This document shows, one piece after another, positions 5,940-15,200 of a DNA stretch of 32,453 nt. The stretch is from a virus. The notes below the pieces were generated by a model. The model searched no databases, was not told the origin of the DNA, and was given only the letters and a program-made list of their open reading frames with translations. The position numbers were made by a program, and so were the translations under genes. The stretch lies in IMG/VR virus record IMGVR_UViG_3300028612_000045, positions 1 through 32,453 of that record; one strand, written 5' to 3'. Position 1 is the stretch's first letter, and the number at the start of each line of letters is the position of its first letter.

Positions 5940-8693
5940 GTGGCAAAAGTTTCGTCAATCCAGAATAATTTCAACGGCGGGGAAATTTCGCCGCTCTTGT
6001 ATGGTCGCCCCGATATTGACCGCTACAAGACCGGACTGAAGACCTGTTTAAACTTCATACCGCTTGTCCAGGGGCCGGTCGAACGGCGTCCCGGTACAGT
6101 TTTCGTTAAAGAGGTGAAGACGAGTTCCCTGTCCACCAGGGTCATTCGTTTCGAGTTCTCTACCACCCAAGCATACATCATCGAGTTCGGAAACCTCTAT
6201 TGCCGTTTCTACAAGGACAACGGCCCCATCCGTTCGGCCACCTCTACCATCTCGGGCGCGACAGCGGCGAACCCCGTTGTCGTGACGGATACCGCACACG
6301 GTTATCTGGACGGCGCAGAGATTTTTATAACTGCGGTCGTTGGCATGACGGAGTTAAACAATAAGTATTACCTCGTCAGTAATAAGACCACAAATACCTA
6401 CGAACTCCAGAACATCGACGGTGTCAATATCGACGGTTCCGCTTTTACCTCTTATACGTCCGCCGGGACTTCAGAACAGACCGTTGAGTTAGCCACCACA
6501 TACGCTACGGCTGATCTGTTCCAGTTGAAATTCGCGCAGAGCGCCGATGTCCTTTATGTGGTGCATCCTCGTTATAAGCCGCGCAAGATTTCCCGTTCGG
6601 CGGACACGGTCTGGACGATAACCGATATCACGTTTTCCGATGGACCGTTCTTGCGTACTAATGTTAGCACAACCACGTTGGGTCTTTCAGGGACCACGGG
6701 TTCCGTTACTGTGACGGCGTCGGCCATCGTGGGTATCAACGCGGGCGACGGGTTCAAATCGACCGATGTTGGGCGTCTCATCCGTTGGCAAGACGCCGCT
6801 TCTGATTGGACATTCTTGACGATCACGGCTTTCACCGACACTACTCACGTTACCGCCGCCATAGACGGCCCCGACGCTTCTGCTACGACCGCCACAGCGA
6901 ACTGGCGGCTTGGGGCGTGGTCAGTCACTACGGGCTTTCCCGGCGCTGTTACGTTCCACCAGAACCGGCTCTGTTTCGCAGGGACGCCCGATGAGGCGCA
7001 ACGGGTCGATCTAAGCCGCACGGGGGACTTCGAGAACTTCGCGCCGACAGAGGTCGATGCCACGGTGGTCGATGATAACGCCATTACAAATAACCTGTCA
7101 GCCGACACGGTTAACGCCATCCGCTGGCTTGCTGACGACGAGAAAGGTTTGTTGATTGGGACTGTCGGCGGCGAGTGGTTGCTCCGTCCGTCCGATACGG
7201 GCGGGGTCACGACTCCCGCTAACGTCCAGAGTAAGCGGTCGTCAGCCTATGGGAGCGCCAACATTCAGCCTATCCGGGCCGGTCGCGCGATTCTGTTCGT
7301 GCAGCGGGCGCTCCGTAAGGTCCGCGAGTTAACTTATGTTTTTGAGGATGACGGTTTCAGAGCCCCCGATCTGACCTTGGTAGCGGAGCATATCAGCCGC
7401 ACGGGGATGGTCGAGTTGGCTTACCAAGCGGAGCCACAGAGTCTTCTGTGGATACCCCTGACGGACGGGACGCTGATCTGCCTGACCTACGAGCGAGACC
7501 AGAAGGTAGTGGGGTGGTCCCGTCATATCCTTGGGGGTCAGAGCGATGCAGGGACCACACCAGCGAAGGTCAAGAGTACTGCTGTTATCCCCAATACCAC
7601 GGGGACGGCGGACGAACTCTACGTGGTTGTTCAGCGTAGCATCAACGGGGCGACCCGCCAGTATATCGAATACATGAAGCCACATTGGGAAGAAACCAAT
7701 GCCCAGGAAGCCGCCTTCTTCGTGGACAGCGGTTTGAGCCTGGACGTACCGCTGACCATAACTGGCATTACCGCTGCCGATCCAGCCGTGGTGACCTCCG
7801 CGTCTCATGGTGTAGATGACGGCGACGATGTCCGAATTACCGGGGTCAACGGCATGACGGAGGTCAACGGTAATGCCTACATTGCAGGTGAAGTTGCGAC
7901 GAACACGATGGAGTTGTTCAGCAACACCAAGCAGAACACTACCATCTCAGGCGCAACAGCGGCGAACCCCGTAGTTATTACCGCCGTCGCGCACGGGCTA
8001 TCCAACAGCGACGAGATCGGCATATTCGGTGTCGGTGGTATGGTCGAACTGAACGGCAACGGGTACACCGTAGCCAACAAGACCGCCGATACTTTTGAAT
8101 TATCCGGGGTGAACGGAACGGGCTACACCGCTTTTACCAGTGCTGGTGACATACGCGCCGCTGTCGATAGCAGCGCCTTCACTGCTTACGTCTCTGACGG
8201 GGTAGTCAGGGAGCGGTCCACTATCATTACTGGTCTCGGTCATCTTGAGGGACAGGTCGTCAAGATATTGGCCGAGGGCGCGACCCACGCCGACAAGACG
8301 GTTGTCTCTGGTTCTATTACCTTGGATAGGTCATCTGCCGTTACCCATATAGGTCTTGCTTATACGTCTGATTTCGAGACCCTACGGTATGACGTTGGCG
8401 CACAGGACGGCACCTCCCAGGGTAAGTTCGTCAGGTTCCATCGCGTCATCGTGCGCTTCCTCCAGACCTTGGGGGGTGCTATGGGCCCGGATACCTCCAA
8501 TCTCGACCTGTTGGTCCTCCGTGAGGGCGGGGATTCGATGGACACCGCCGTTCCGCTGTTCACGGGCGACCATGAGTTAGTTTGGGATGGCGAGTACAGC
8601 AACGATGAACATTTTTTCTACCGGCAGACCGACCCCCTACCTGTTACTATCCAGGCCATTATGCCCCAGATGGTGACGCAGGACCGAAGCTGA
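5940..8693 (+). CDS. Tail tubular protein B (T7 gp12-like nozzle) with three inserted repeats
   Basis: 917 residues from GTG 5940, directly after the gp11-like stop. The N-terminus (NFNGGEISPLLYGRPDIDRY, then PLVQGPVERRPGT) is the signature of the gp12-like nozzle at the tail tip, as is the segment FHQNRLCFAG (about residues 338-347). It is longer than T7 gp12 (794 aa). Part of the excess is three copies of a roughly 50-75-residue module starting at about residues 104, 607 and 669, each with '(I)(S/T)GxTAAxPxVV...HG...(I/V)xGVxGMxELN...Y'. This pattern resembles the small beta domains often labelled FCCH-like in phage proteins. They are probably surface-exposed binding or spacing modules. The stop overlaps the next ATG. 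Confidence 0.9.
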   Translation: MAKVSSIQNNFNGGEISPLLYGRPDIDRYKTGLKTCLNFIPLVQGPVERRPGTVFVKEVKTSSLSTRVIRFEFSTTQAYIIEFGNLYCRFYKDNGPIRSATSTISGATAANPVVVTDTAHGYLDGAEIFITAVVGMTELNNKYYLVSNKTTNTYELQNIDGVNIDGSAFTSYTSAGTSEQTVELATTYATADLFQLKFAQSADVLYVVHPRYKPRKISRSADTVWTITDITFSDGPFLRTNVSTTTLGLSGTTGSVTVTASAIVGINAGDGFKSTDVGRLIRWQDAASDWTFLTITAFTDTTHVTAAIDGPDASATTATANWRLGAWSVTTGFPGAVTFHQNRLCFAGTPDEAQRVDLSRTGDFENFAPTEVDATVVDDNAITNNLSADTVNAIRWLADDEKGLLIGTVGGEWLLRPSDTGGVTTPANVQSKRSSAYGSANIQPIRAGRAILFVQRALRKVRELTYVFEDDGFRAPDLTLVAEHISRTGMVELAYQAEPQSLLWIPLTDGTLICLTYERDQKVVGWSRHILGGQSDAGTTPAKVKSTAVIPNTTGTADELYVVVQRSINGATRQYIEYMKPHWEETNAQEAAFFVDSGLSLDVPLTITGITAADPAVVTSASHGVDDGDDVRITGVNGMTEVNGNAYIAGEVATNTMELFSNTKQNTTISGATAANPVVITAVAHGLSNSDEIGIFGVGGMVELNGNGYTVANKTADTFELSGVNGTGYTAFTSAGDIRAAVDSSAFTAYVSDGVVRERSTIITGLGHLEGQVVKILAEGATHADKTVVSGSITLDRSSAVTHIGLAYTSDFETLRYDVGAQDGTSQGKFVRFHRVIVRFLQTLGGAMGPDTSNLDLLVLREGGDSMDTAVPLFTGDHELVWDGEYSNDEHFFYRQTDPLPVTIQAIMPQMVTQDRS

Positions 8694-9121
8694 TGTTTGA
8701 GGTCGTACCTTTCAAAGTGGAACACTTAGCCGCCATAAAACTACAGCATATGCAAGCGCACCTAAGTAACTGGGTGACGTTGGAGCAAGGGCGTGCGCTA
8801 GAGCAGTTTCCGAGTTATACCGCTATGGTGGACGGGCAACCTATCGGTGCGGCGGGTGTCCTCCATATGTGGGTGGGGCGCGCGATGGCCTGGGCGTTCA
8901 TCTCGAAGACGAGTCCGCATAATTTTCTCAAGGGGCACAGGGTGATCAAAAGGTTTCTCGATGGCTGCTACACCCAGCGAATTGAGATGACCGTCGATTG
9001 CGATTTCCCCGAAGCGCATCGTTGGGCCAGGATGCTCGGTTTTGAGATGGAGTGCGAACGGATGAGGAATTACAGCCCGGATGGCCGGGACTGTGCGCTG
9101 TACGCCAGGATACGACCATGA
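8693..9121 (+). CDS. GNAT-like protein, T7 gp13-type (possible internal virion or accessory protein)
   Basis: 142 residues. Starts at ATG overlapping the nozzle-gene stop (TGATG). The order beta-strand, helix, 'YTAMVDGQPIGAAGVLHMW' followed by 'IEMTVDCDFPEAHRWARMLGFEME' is that of the GNAT acetyltransferase fold, in which the last part (HRWARMLGFE) is the usual 'A..ly.k.GF' C-terminal motif. Phages of this type carry a GNAT-like gene at this exact place, and T7 gp13 belongs to the same group. The acetyl-CoA loop (Q/RxxGxG/A) is not clear, so enzymatic activity is uncertain. It could be a structural relic needed for virion assembly. ATGA overlap with the next gene. Confidence 0.7.
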   Translation: MFEVVPFKVEHLAAIKLQHMQAHLSNWVTLEQGRALEQFPSYTAMVDGQPIGAAGVLHMWVGRAMAWAFISKTSPHNFLKGHRVIKRFLDGCYTQRIEMTVDCDFPEAHRWARMLGFEMECERMRNYSPDGRDCALYARIRP

Positions 9122-9621
9122 GCGGTGTGGAACCAGCCCTCGTGTTCAAGATTCTTGGTTTTGCGATGTCCGCGATTGGTCAGATTCAGGCTGGCATTGA
9201 CACGCAGAACGCCGCCAATTTCAACGCCCAGGTCGCGTATAACAACGCCCACGCCGCGCGCTTGGCTGGGCTTGAGAAAGGTATGCGCGAAAAACGCCTC
9301 GCCATGAAGCGCGCCGGAACGAATCGCGCGCACGACCCGGATAAGATGGACCTGTTGGAGAATACTGCCATGGAGGAGGAGTTGGCGTTTCAGTCCATCA
9401 TCCACGCTGGTGAGGTTCAGGCGACGGGTTTTGAGAACACCGCCCGTCTTGATATCAGCAAAGGTAAGGCTGCGAAGCGAAAGGGCTTCTTCGACGCGGC
9501 TGGCACGGTCCTCATGGGTGGGGCGAAGGCGTTCGGTGGGGCCGGTGTCCCGCCGGTTACTACCACCCCCGGATTTGGGGACGTTCTTTCCTTAAAGGGT
9601 ATAGGTGCTGGGCCAATATAA
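9118..9621 (+). CDS. Internal virion protein (T7 gp14-like)
   Basis: 167 residues from ATG 9118 (ATGA overlap with the preceding stop); an upstream start at 9052 lies inside the GNAT-like gene and is unlikely. The protein opens with a hydrophobic segment (VFKILGFAMSAIGQIQAG) then a long alanine/asparagine-rich helix (NAANFNAQVAYNNAHAARLA) and glycine-rich end (GTVLMGGAKAFGGAG). This 'Gly/Ala start, QNAAAxxNAQxAxxNA helix, second helix' layout is the pattern of gp14-like ejection proteins, which pass into the host and line the DNA channel through the outer membrane. Its location between the gp13-like gene and the large internal proteins agrees. Confidence 0.7.
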   Translation: MSGVEPALVFKILGFAMSAIGQIQAGIDTQNAANFNAQVAYNNAHAARLAGLEKGMREKRLAMKRAGTNRAHDPDKMDLLENTAMEEELAFQSIIHAGEVQATGFENTARLDISKGKAAKRKGFFDAAGTVLMGGAKAFGGAGVPPVTTTPGFGDVLSLKGIGAGPI

Positions 9622-12218
9622 TGGCAAAATTCACTTCATTCGACGCCCCGACAGAAGTCGCTGGACCAATTAAAGTTCGCCGCGCGACGGCTGATGACTT
9701 CGGTATCGGAAAAGAGATAGTCGCTGTTGGTTCATCTATTACAGACTTTGGGAAGGTTCTCAAAGAAAGAGAAGACAAACGCTCTATCACATCAGCGAGG
9801 GCGCAGTTCTCCGAGTTTCAACTTAAATTTCAGAAAGATGAGATTCTGCGGCAGAGCGCCGCGCCTGTGGGCGCGCCCGGTCATTTTGAACAATCGAAAA
9901 GGGCGTTCGATGACGGCATAGGTGAACTTACGAGAGACATGAATGATATCCAGAAGTTCGCCTTATCTGGTGTCATCGCCACGGCTAGGGTCGGGAACCT
10001 AACCACCTCCATGCGGTTCCAGGCACAGAGTATAGTCAAAGGTGATCTGCATGATATTTCGGTGATTAAAAAGGGTATTAACGCACAGCTATATTCAGGC
10101 ACACTGAATCTCGAACAAGGTCTGGAGTTGTTTAGGGACGCCCTAATCGACAGTACTATTGGCGCAGACGGACAGCAGGATTTGGTAACGAAAGCGTTAC
10201 CTGTTTTTCGTAAGCAAATACTTGATGGAGCATTAGTAGAACCCTTAATAGGTCTTAAACGTCTGCGGGAAGGGGGCTTCACAGGTTTCCCCCCTGATGA
10301 GTTAGTCCAATTTAAAAAGGACTTAGTAACCCGCATAAATGGTACAGCTAAACGGCGTAAGGCCGAACGGGTTGCCAAGGCTGCTCAAACTCACGCTACG
10401 GCTTTCGACTTGGCGACGGGGGTGGGAAGTCTTGCAGAGGTGGACGCCGCCAGCGTGGGCCTTCCTCCAGATGTCAGGAATATGTTTCGCAAACTAGCGA
10501 TGGACCGGGACCGGCCCGTGCGGACTATCGAAGAAAAGAATGCGGCCAGCGCCGACCTGTTAGCCCGTTACGCTGAACTTGGGGTGAAGATAAAGAAGGG
10601 TAGGCGGTCTTCAGACGCGGCTTTAGAAGACCTCTTAAAGTTTCAGAGAGATGTCACTAACCTTGTGTCGGAGGGTTTAGTTTCATCCGGTGAGGCACGG
10701 CGCGTTGTCCGGAATGTTGAAGAAATTCTCCAAAAACGGATAGGTGATGCTGGCGCGGGTATCGACGGGTGGGACTTCTTTGACATTTATAATCAAACAC
10801 CGTTCAACATAGGTATGGACCGGGTAAACGAATATATTAATGATAATAGTCTTGGCGCTGCCGCGCACGTCGATGTTGCCCGCCGCTTCCATGCGTATCT
10901 TGACAGCGCCGGGGTCTCACAGGGTTCTGAACAGACGGAAAGCCGGGATGAACGAGTTAATAATTTAGCGGATTTAGCTATCAAAGACTACATTAAGGCA
11001 GAAACCCCCGCAACCAGAGGATTGTCGGACGTACCGAACGCGATTATCAGTAACGGTAAAGTCCGACCGGGGGCACCGGGTAAGCGTGACCTGAAAAGTT
11101 CCAGAAGCGTTGGGGGTAACACCCGCATAGAGTATGACAGGATCAGTAATACCTACGGCAGAGTAACCCGTGACAAAGACGGCAACGTCGTTGACTTTGA
11201 ACAAATAACCAAAAAGGAAGCCCTGGCCCCGCCGTCTACTCCGGTATCATCGAGCCTTAACCCCGCTGACGGTAGAGTGTTGATCGACCCGTTGACTACC
11301 TTGGGCGCGCGCGACGGTGAAGATGGCGCATCGACCCCAGCGCCGGGTCCTAGACTGGGCGAAGTGGACGCCGGAATAGTGATGATTGATCCAGACCGGG
11401 AACCGGGTGAGGCTGAAGATGGCGCATCGACCCCAGCGCCGGGTCCTAGACTGGGCGAAGTGGACGCCGGAATAGTGATGATTGATCCAGACCGGGAACC
11501 GGGTGAGGCTGAAGACGAAGACCAGTTTCACCAGCGGTTGGCGAAGGCGGTCGATGAGGAAGTGCAAGCCGGAACAGAGCTGATTGATCCAGACCGGGAA
11601 CAGGGTTCATTAACCAGGATACCCCCTTGGAGACAGGTCATACCTTCAGAACAGGCCATCTCCCTCGTCCAAGCTGATCTCCTGGTCAATGAAGGCACGG
11701 GCGATAACTTGACCGGCATCCCGACAGGCGAAGGTGGCATAACCGAAGCCCGGAAATTGGAGATCGAACGGAGGAAAGGGCGTCCGCTGACAGATGAGCA
11801 AGCCCGTAATGAGGCTGTCCGCGAAGACAGCGTGGCGCTGCATGACAATATGCAGGGGTTCGACGTACTCAGCCCCCCAGTACAAGCCGCTGTCCTCGAC
11901 CTTGCCTACTCCGTTGGTATTAACAACGTGCTGGACCCTGCCGAGTTCGGAAGTCTACGCATAGCCATAGCCGAAGGCCACGCACCTAAAATCCTTGAGG
12001 AAACCTTGGACACCGCCATCGTGGATGGTAAGTCGGTCAAGGGTCTGGCTCTAAGGCGGGCGCGTATGTTCAACAAAGCCAGCACCGATTTCCGCATTAC
12101 CGCCGTCGAACAGTTGCCGGATGGCACCATAAACTATCTGTCGGGGACAGAGGTTCTGCTCACGTTCAGACGCCCTCGTCACCCCCGCAGTGAAGCCGGT
12201 AAAGAAAGCGTTAATTAA
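9621..12218 (+). CDS. Internal virion protein with C-terminal lysozyme-like domain (gp15-like position)
   Basis: 865 residues; ATG 9621 overlaps the preceding stop. Residues 1-550 are helical and charged, as in ejected internal proteins. Residues 567-630 are two identical 32-residue units encoded by a perfect 96-bp tandem repeat, with a shorter third echo ending in IDPDREQG at about residues 653-662. From about residue 680 the segments LLVNEGTGDNLTG, IPTGEGGIT, RPLTDEQARNEAV and AAVLDLAYSVG resemble a phage lysozyme/GH24-type fold, with a candidate catalytic Glu in NEGTG. A peptidoglycan-cutting domain in an ejected protein would open the cell wall at infection. The linker before it is Pro/Gly/Asp-rich. 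The domain call comes from motif reading only. Confidence 0.7.
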   Translation: MAKFTSFDAPTEVAGPIKVRRATADDFGIGKEIVAVGSSITDFGKVLKEREDKRSITSARAQFSEFQLKFQKDEILRQSAAPVGAPGHFEQSKRAFDDGIGELTRDMNDIQKFALSGVIATARVGNLTTSMRFQAQSIVKGDLHDISVIKKGINAQLYSGTLNLEQGLELFRDALIDSTIGADGQQDLVTKALPVFRKQILDGALVEPLIGLKRLREGGFTGFPPDELVQFKKDLVTRINGTAKRRKAERVAKAAQTHATAFDLATGVGSLAEVDAASVGLPPDVRNMFRKLAMDRDRPVRTIEEKNAASADLLARYAELGVKIKKGRRSSDAALEDLLKFQRDVTNLVSEGLVSSGEARRVVRNVEEILQKRIGDAGAGIDGWDFFDIYNQTPFNIGMDRVNEYINDNSLGAAAHVDVARRFHAYLDSAGVSQGSEQTESRDERVNNLADLAIKDYIKAETPATRGLSDVPNAIISNGKVRPGAPGKRDLKSSRSVGGNTRIEYDRISNTYGRVTRDKDGNVVDFEQITKKEALAPPSTPVSSSLNPADGRVLIDPLTTLGARDGEDGASTPAPGPRLGEVDAGIVMIDPDREPGEAEDGASTPAPGPRLGEVDAGIVMIDPDREPGEAEDEDQFHQRLAKAVDEEVQAGTELIDPDREQGSLTRIPPWRQVIPSEQAISLVQADLLVNEGTGDNLTGIPTGEGGITEARKLEIERRKGRPLTDEQARNEAVREDSVALHDNMQGFDVLSPPVQAAVLDLAYSVGINNVLDPAEFGSLRIAIAEGHAPKILEETLDTAIVDGKSVKGLALRRARMFNKASTDFRITAVEQLPDGTINYLSGTEVLLTFRRPRHPRSEAGKESVN
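11319..11510 (+). repeat. Perfect 96-bp tandem duplication inside internal virion gene
   Basis: Two identical copies, 11319-11414 and 11415-11510, in frame and each encoding 32 residues that begin EDGASTPAPG and include VMIDPDREPG. The copies match at every base I compared, so the duplication is recent or is kept uniform by recombination. A diverged partial copy (GATTGATCCAGACCGGGAAC) recurs at 11582-11601. Confidence 0.95.
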
Positions 12219-15200
12219 TGGCTGAACTTTCACAACAGCCGAGTGTTTTTGACCCTAACAGGTCAGTTGTGTTAGGCGCGCCGCCAGAGGTGGCGTCCCC
12301 CCCTGCTATCTTTGACCCCAGTAGATCGACCCCGCTAGGTCTACCAAACGAAACGATACTGAACGAACGAACCGGGGAAGTCATTGAAGCGCCTCCTGGG
12401 TCCATTGCCAGAATAGGTCAGATATTCAGCCGTGGTCTGGACAAGGGAGACGCCGACACCAGGATCAGTAAATTGTATTACGAATTGTTCCTAGGCAACG
12501 ACACCCCGAGCATTAGGGCAGAGATTGCCCGTCTCCGTAAACAGAGCGGTGGAGCTATCAAGACCAAGAGTATCCTTGAAGAAATCTTCAGGGCGACAGC
12601 CCAACAGTTGCCGGTCCTGAAAGAGATTTTTGGACAGGCCGCTATCCGTGGCGCACAAGGCGCAATTACCTTTGGTACAGTTGGTTTAGCCTTTGCTGGT
12701 ATAGGAGTGGTGCCGGGATTTTTTAGCGGGCTTGGTGCTGGTGCTTTGACCGGCACAATCGAGGCCGCGTTCGTCCTTGAGACGGGCGAGAGTTTTGCAG
12801 AAATAAGTGAGTTCAAGGACAACAACGGGAAACGGGTTCACCCGACGGCGGCGCGAATAGGTGCGGTCATGGCGGGGGCGCTATCGGCAGGGCTTGAGGT
12901 TGTGCCGATGACGTTGCTTTTTCGTCTGGTCCCAGGCAGTAAGAATGTTATCGCCAAGCTGGGCGACAAGGCGCTGAAGTCTCTCAAAATACCGACCGGC
13001 AAAACGGCGTTCAGGAAACTCATTCTCAACATATCCGCCATCATGGTTGTCGAAAGCATCACGGAAGGTACACAGGAAGCCATCAAGATTGCGGCTGGTG
13101 AAATCGTCAAGGCAACCTCTGATAGAGAGTTTAAACGCATCAGTGCCGACGATGCGCTTGACAGAGTAGCCCACGCCACCATCGAGGCGTTGAAGGCGAC
13201 CCCGTTGATTGCTACTGGTTTCTCGGTACCAAGATATGCCACGGATGTTGTTCAGGGGCGTATAGAAAGAGCCGCCCGTCCGAACACCAAACAGGAAAAG
13301 GTCAAAGACCTCACGAACGAAACGGCGGACAGTATTACCGCCAAACTCCGCAAGGCCCCTGTGTCGGAAGACCTGAAGACCTACGATGTCGGCACTCTGA
13401 ACGAGACAGAGAAGGGGGAATTGAGACAGGCCGGTATTGAGATAGCCGACAACGGCACCATTGTCGCGGAAGACGCAGAACTTATCGCGGCAGAGAGCCA
13501 GCGGCGCACCGACTTTTATAAGAAACAAGAGACGGCGCATAGTAAGGCTGCTGACAGGGGTGAAGCCGCCGCGCTTCGTAAGGTCGCACGCGGGCGCATC
13601 AGGGAGCTTGACGAGGTGGTAAAGACCATCGATCAGCGCGTTGACGACACTATGGAGAGCATCAGCCTTGCGGAGAAAGCTGGTACATCAACGAAGCGTC
13701 TATACAACCGGGTCAACTCGCTCTTGAAGAAACGTGAGATATTGGACGAGGAACGCGCCAATCTCCTAACCTCTGATACTATGCTGGCGAAGACCCGAGA
13801 GGCGTTGAAGGCAACGGATAAACCGATCAAATTAAAAGGCGCGGAACTTATAAGGGCCGAGCGACGTATCGCTCAAGCCAGGGAGCGGGCTTTGCAGAAG
13901 GGCGTGCGCGAGGGTATTCGTCTGGCGAAGACCGATGTTGCTGCCGCACAGAAAGCGGCGATTGACGCCATTAATAAGTCTAATCTGGACGAGGCAGACA
14001 AGGGCAAGTTTTTGAACATCATCCGTAATATCACTAATGCGGAACAACTTCAGAGGGCGCTACCCAAGATACAAAACCGGATTAACAAACTGGTTGAGAA
14101 ATCCCGGCGTAAAACCCTTATGAGAAAACTGAAAAAAGCCGTCAAGACCTCCAAGGTTAAACGTAATAAGGGGAAGTTTGGCCCGGAGGTTCAAGCCGTT
14201 TTGGACACTGTTCGTAATGCGTTTAACCTAACCCCCGAAGTAGCACAGGAGAGGTTAGAAGCCCGCGCTGAAGCCGGGACTATGGAAATACCAACACCGA
14301 TTGAGGCACTGGAAAACCGGGTTTTGGCGTTACGGTCTGATGCCGCTACAACGAATCTTGTTGAACTTGAACAACTACTGGAAACGGTAGTGGCTTTGCG
14401 TGAACTTGGTAAGGGTATTCGTAAGGCTTACATATTAGGAAAACTAGAAACCAGCGCCGCGCTCCGTAAAGAGTTCCTTGAATTGATAGGCGATGAGCGC
14501 GTAGGCGAGACGGACGCGCAACGCCGTGGACGGGAATTGTTAGCGGCCATTGAAGTCAAAACCTTTATGGGGATGAGCGCCGCTTGGTGGAACAAGATTA
14601 AACGGGTCATGCGTTCGTCCGACAAAGAGCGCGTCGATACCTTGGTGGACCGACTGACCTTATTTGATGAGAGCCGTGCCTATGACCGGGGCAAAGAGAG
14701 CGCGGTTAAACGCTTTACTGAACTTATTCTGGCCGCGTTGAACACAACGTCCGAACGTGCCGCGTGGAAGAAGTTGGTGGCTGACGAAACCGAACTGCTT
14801 AACATGGGTCAGTTTACACACTCTGACGGTGTGACCCGATTACTCGACGTTGAGACCCGCGCTGAATTACGCAAACGGGTCATGGAATTAAAAGACCCTA
14901 CACTCCGCGAGAGTTTCTTGGCAGAGAAAGGCAACGCCTATACGGAAGAAATTATTACGGCGCTGGAAGACCAGATGAGCGAACAAGATTGGCGGTTGGT
15001 AGACGCGCAGTTGGAGTTTTACGAAGAGTATTACCAGCGCATCAACGAGGTTTACCGGCGCGTCCACGGTTTTAATCTGCCCAAGATCGAATTTTACAGC
15101 CCCGTCAAGCGGGAGTTCGCAGACAAGACCCGGGACGAGTTTATGAAGGGAATCATCTATCGCGGTGGTGTTGCGCCGGGTAGTTTGAAAAGTCGTAAGC

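Noticed and set aside
6046-6053. Programmed -1 frameshift at T TTA AAC in the nozzle gene
   Set aside because: It lies about 35 codons into a 917-codon gene; no downstream structure or useful alternative frame is apparent.
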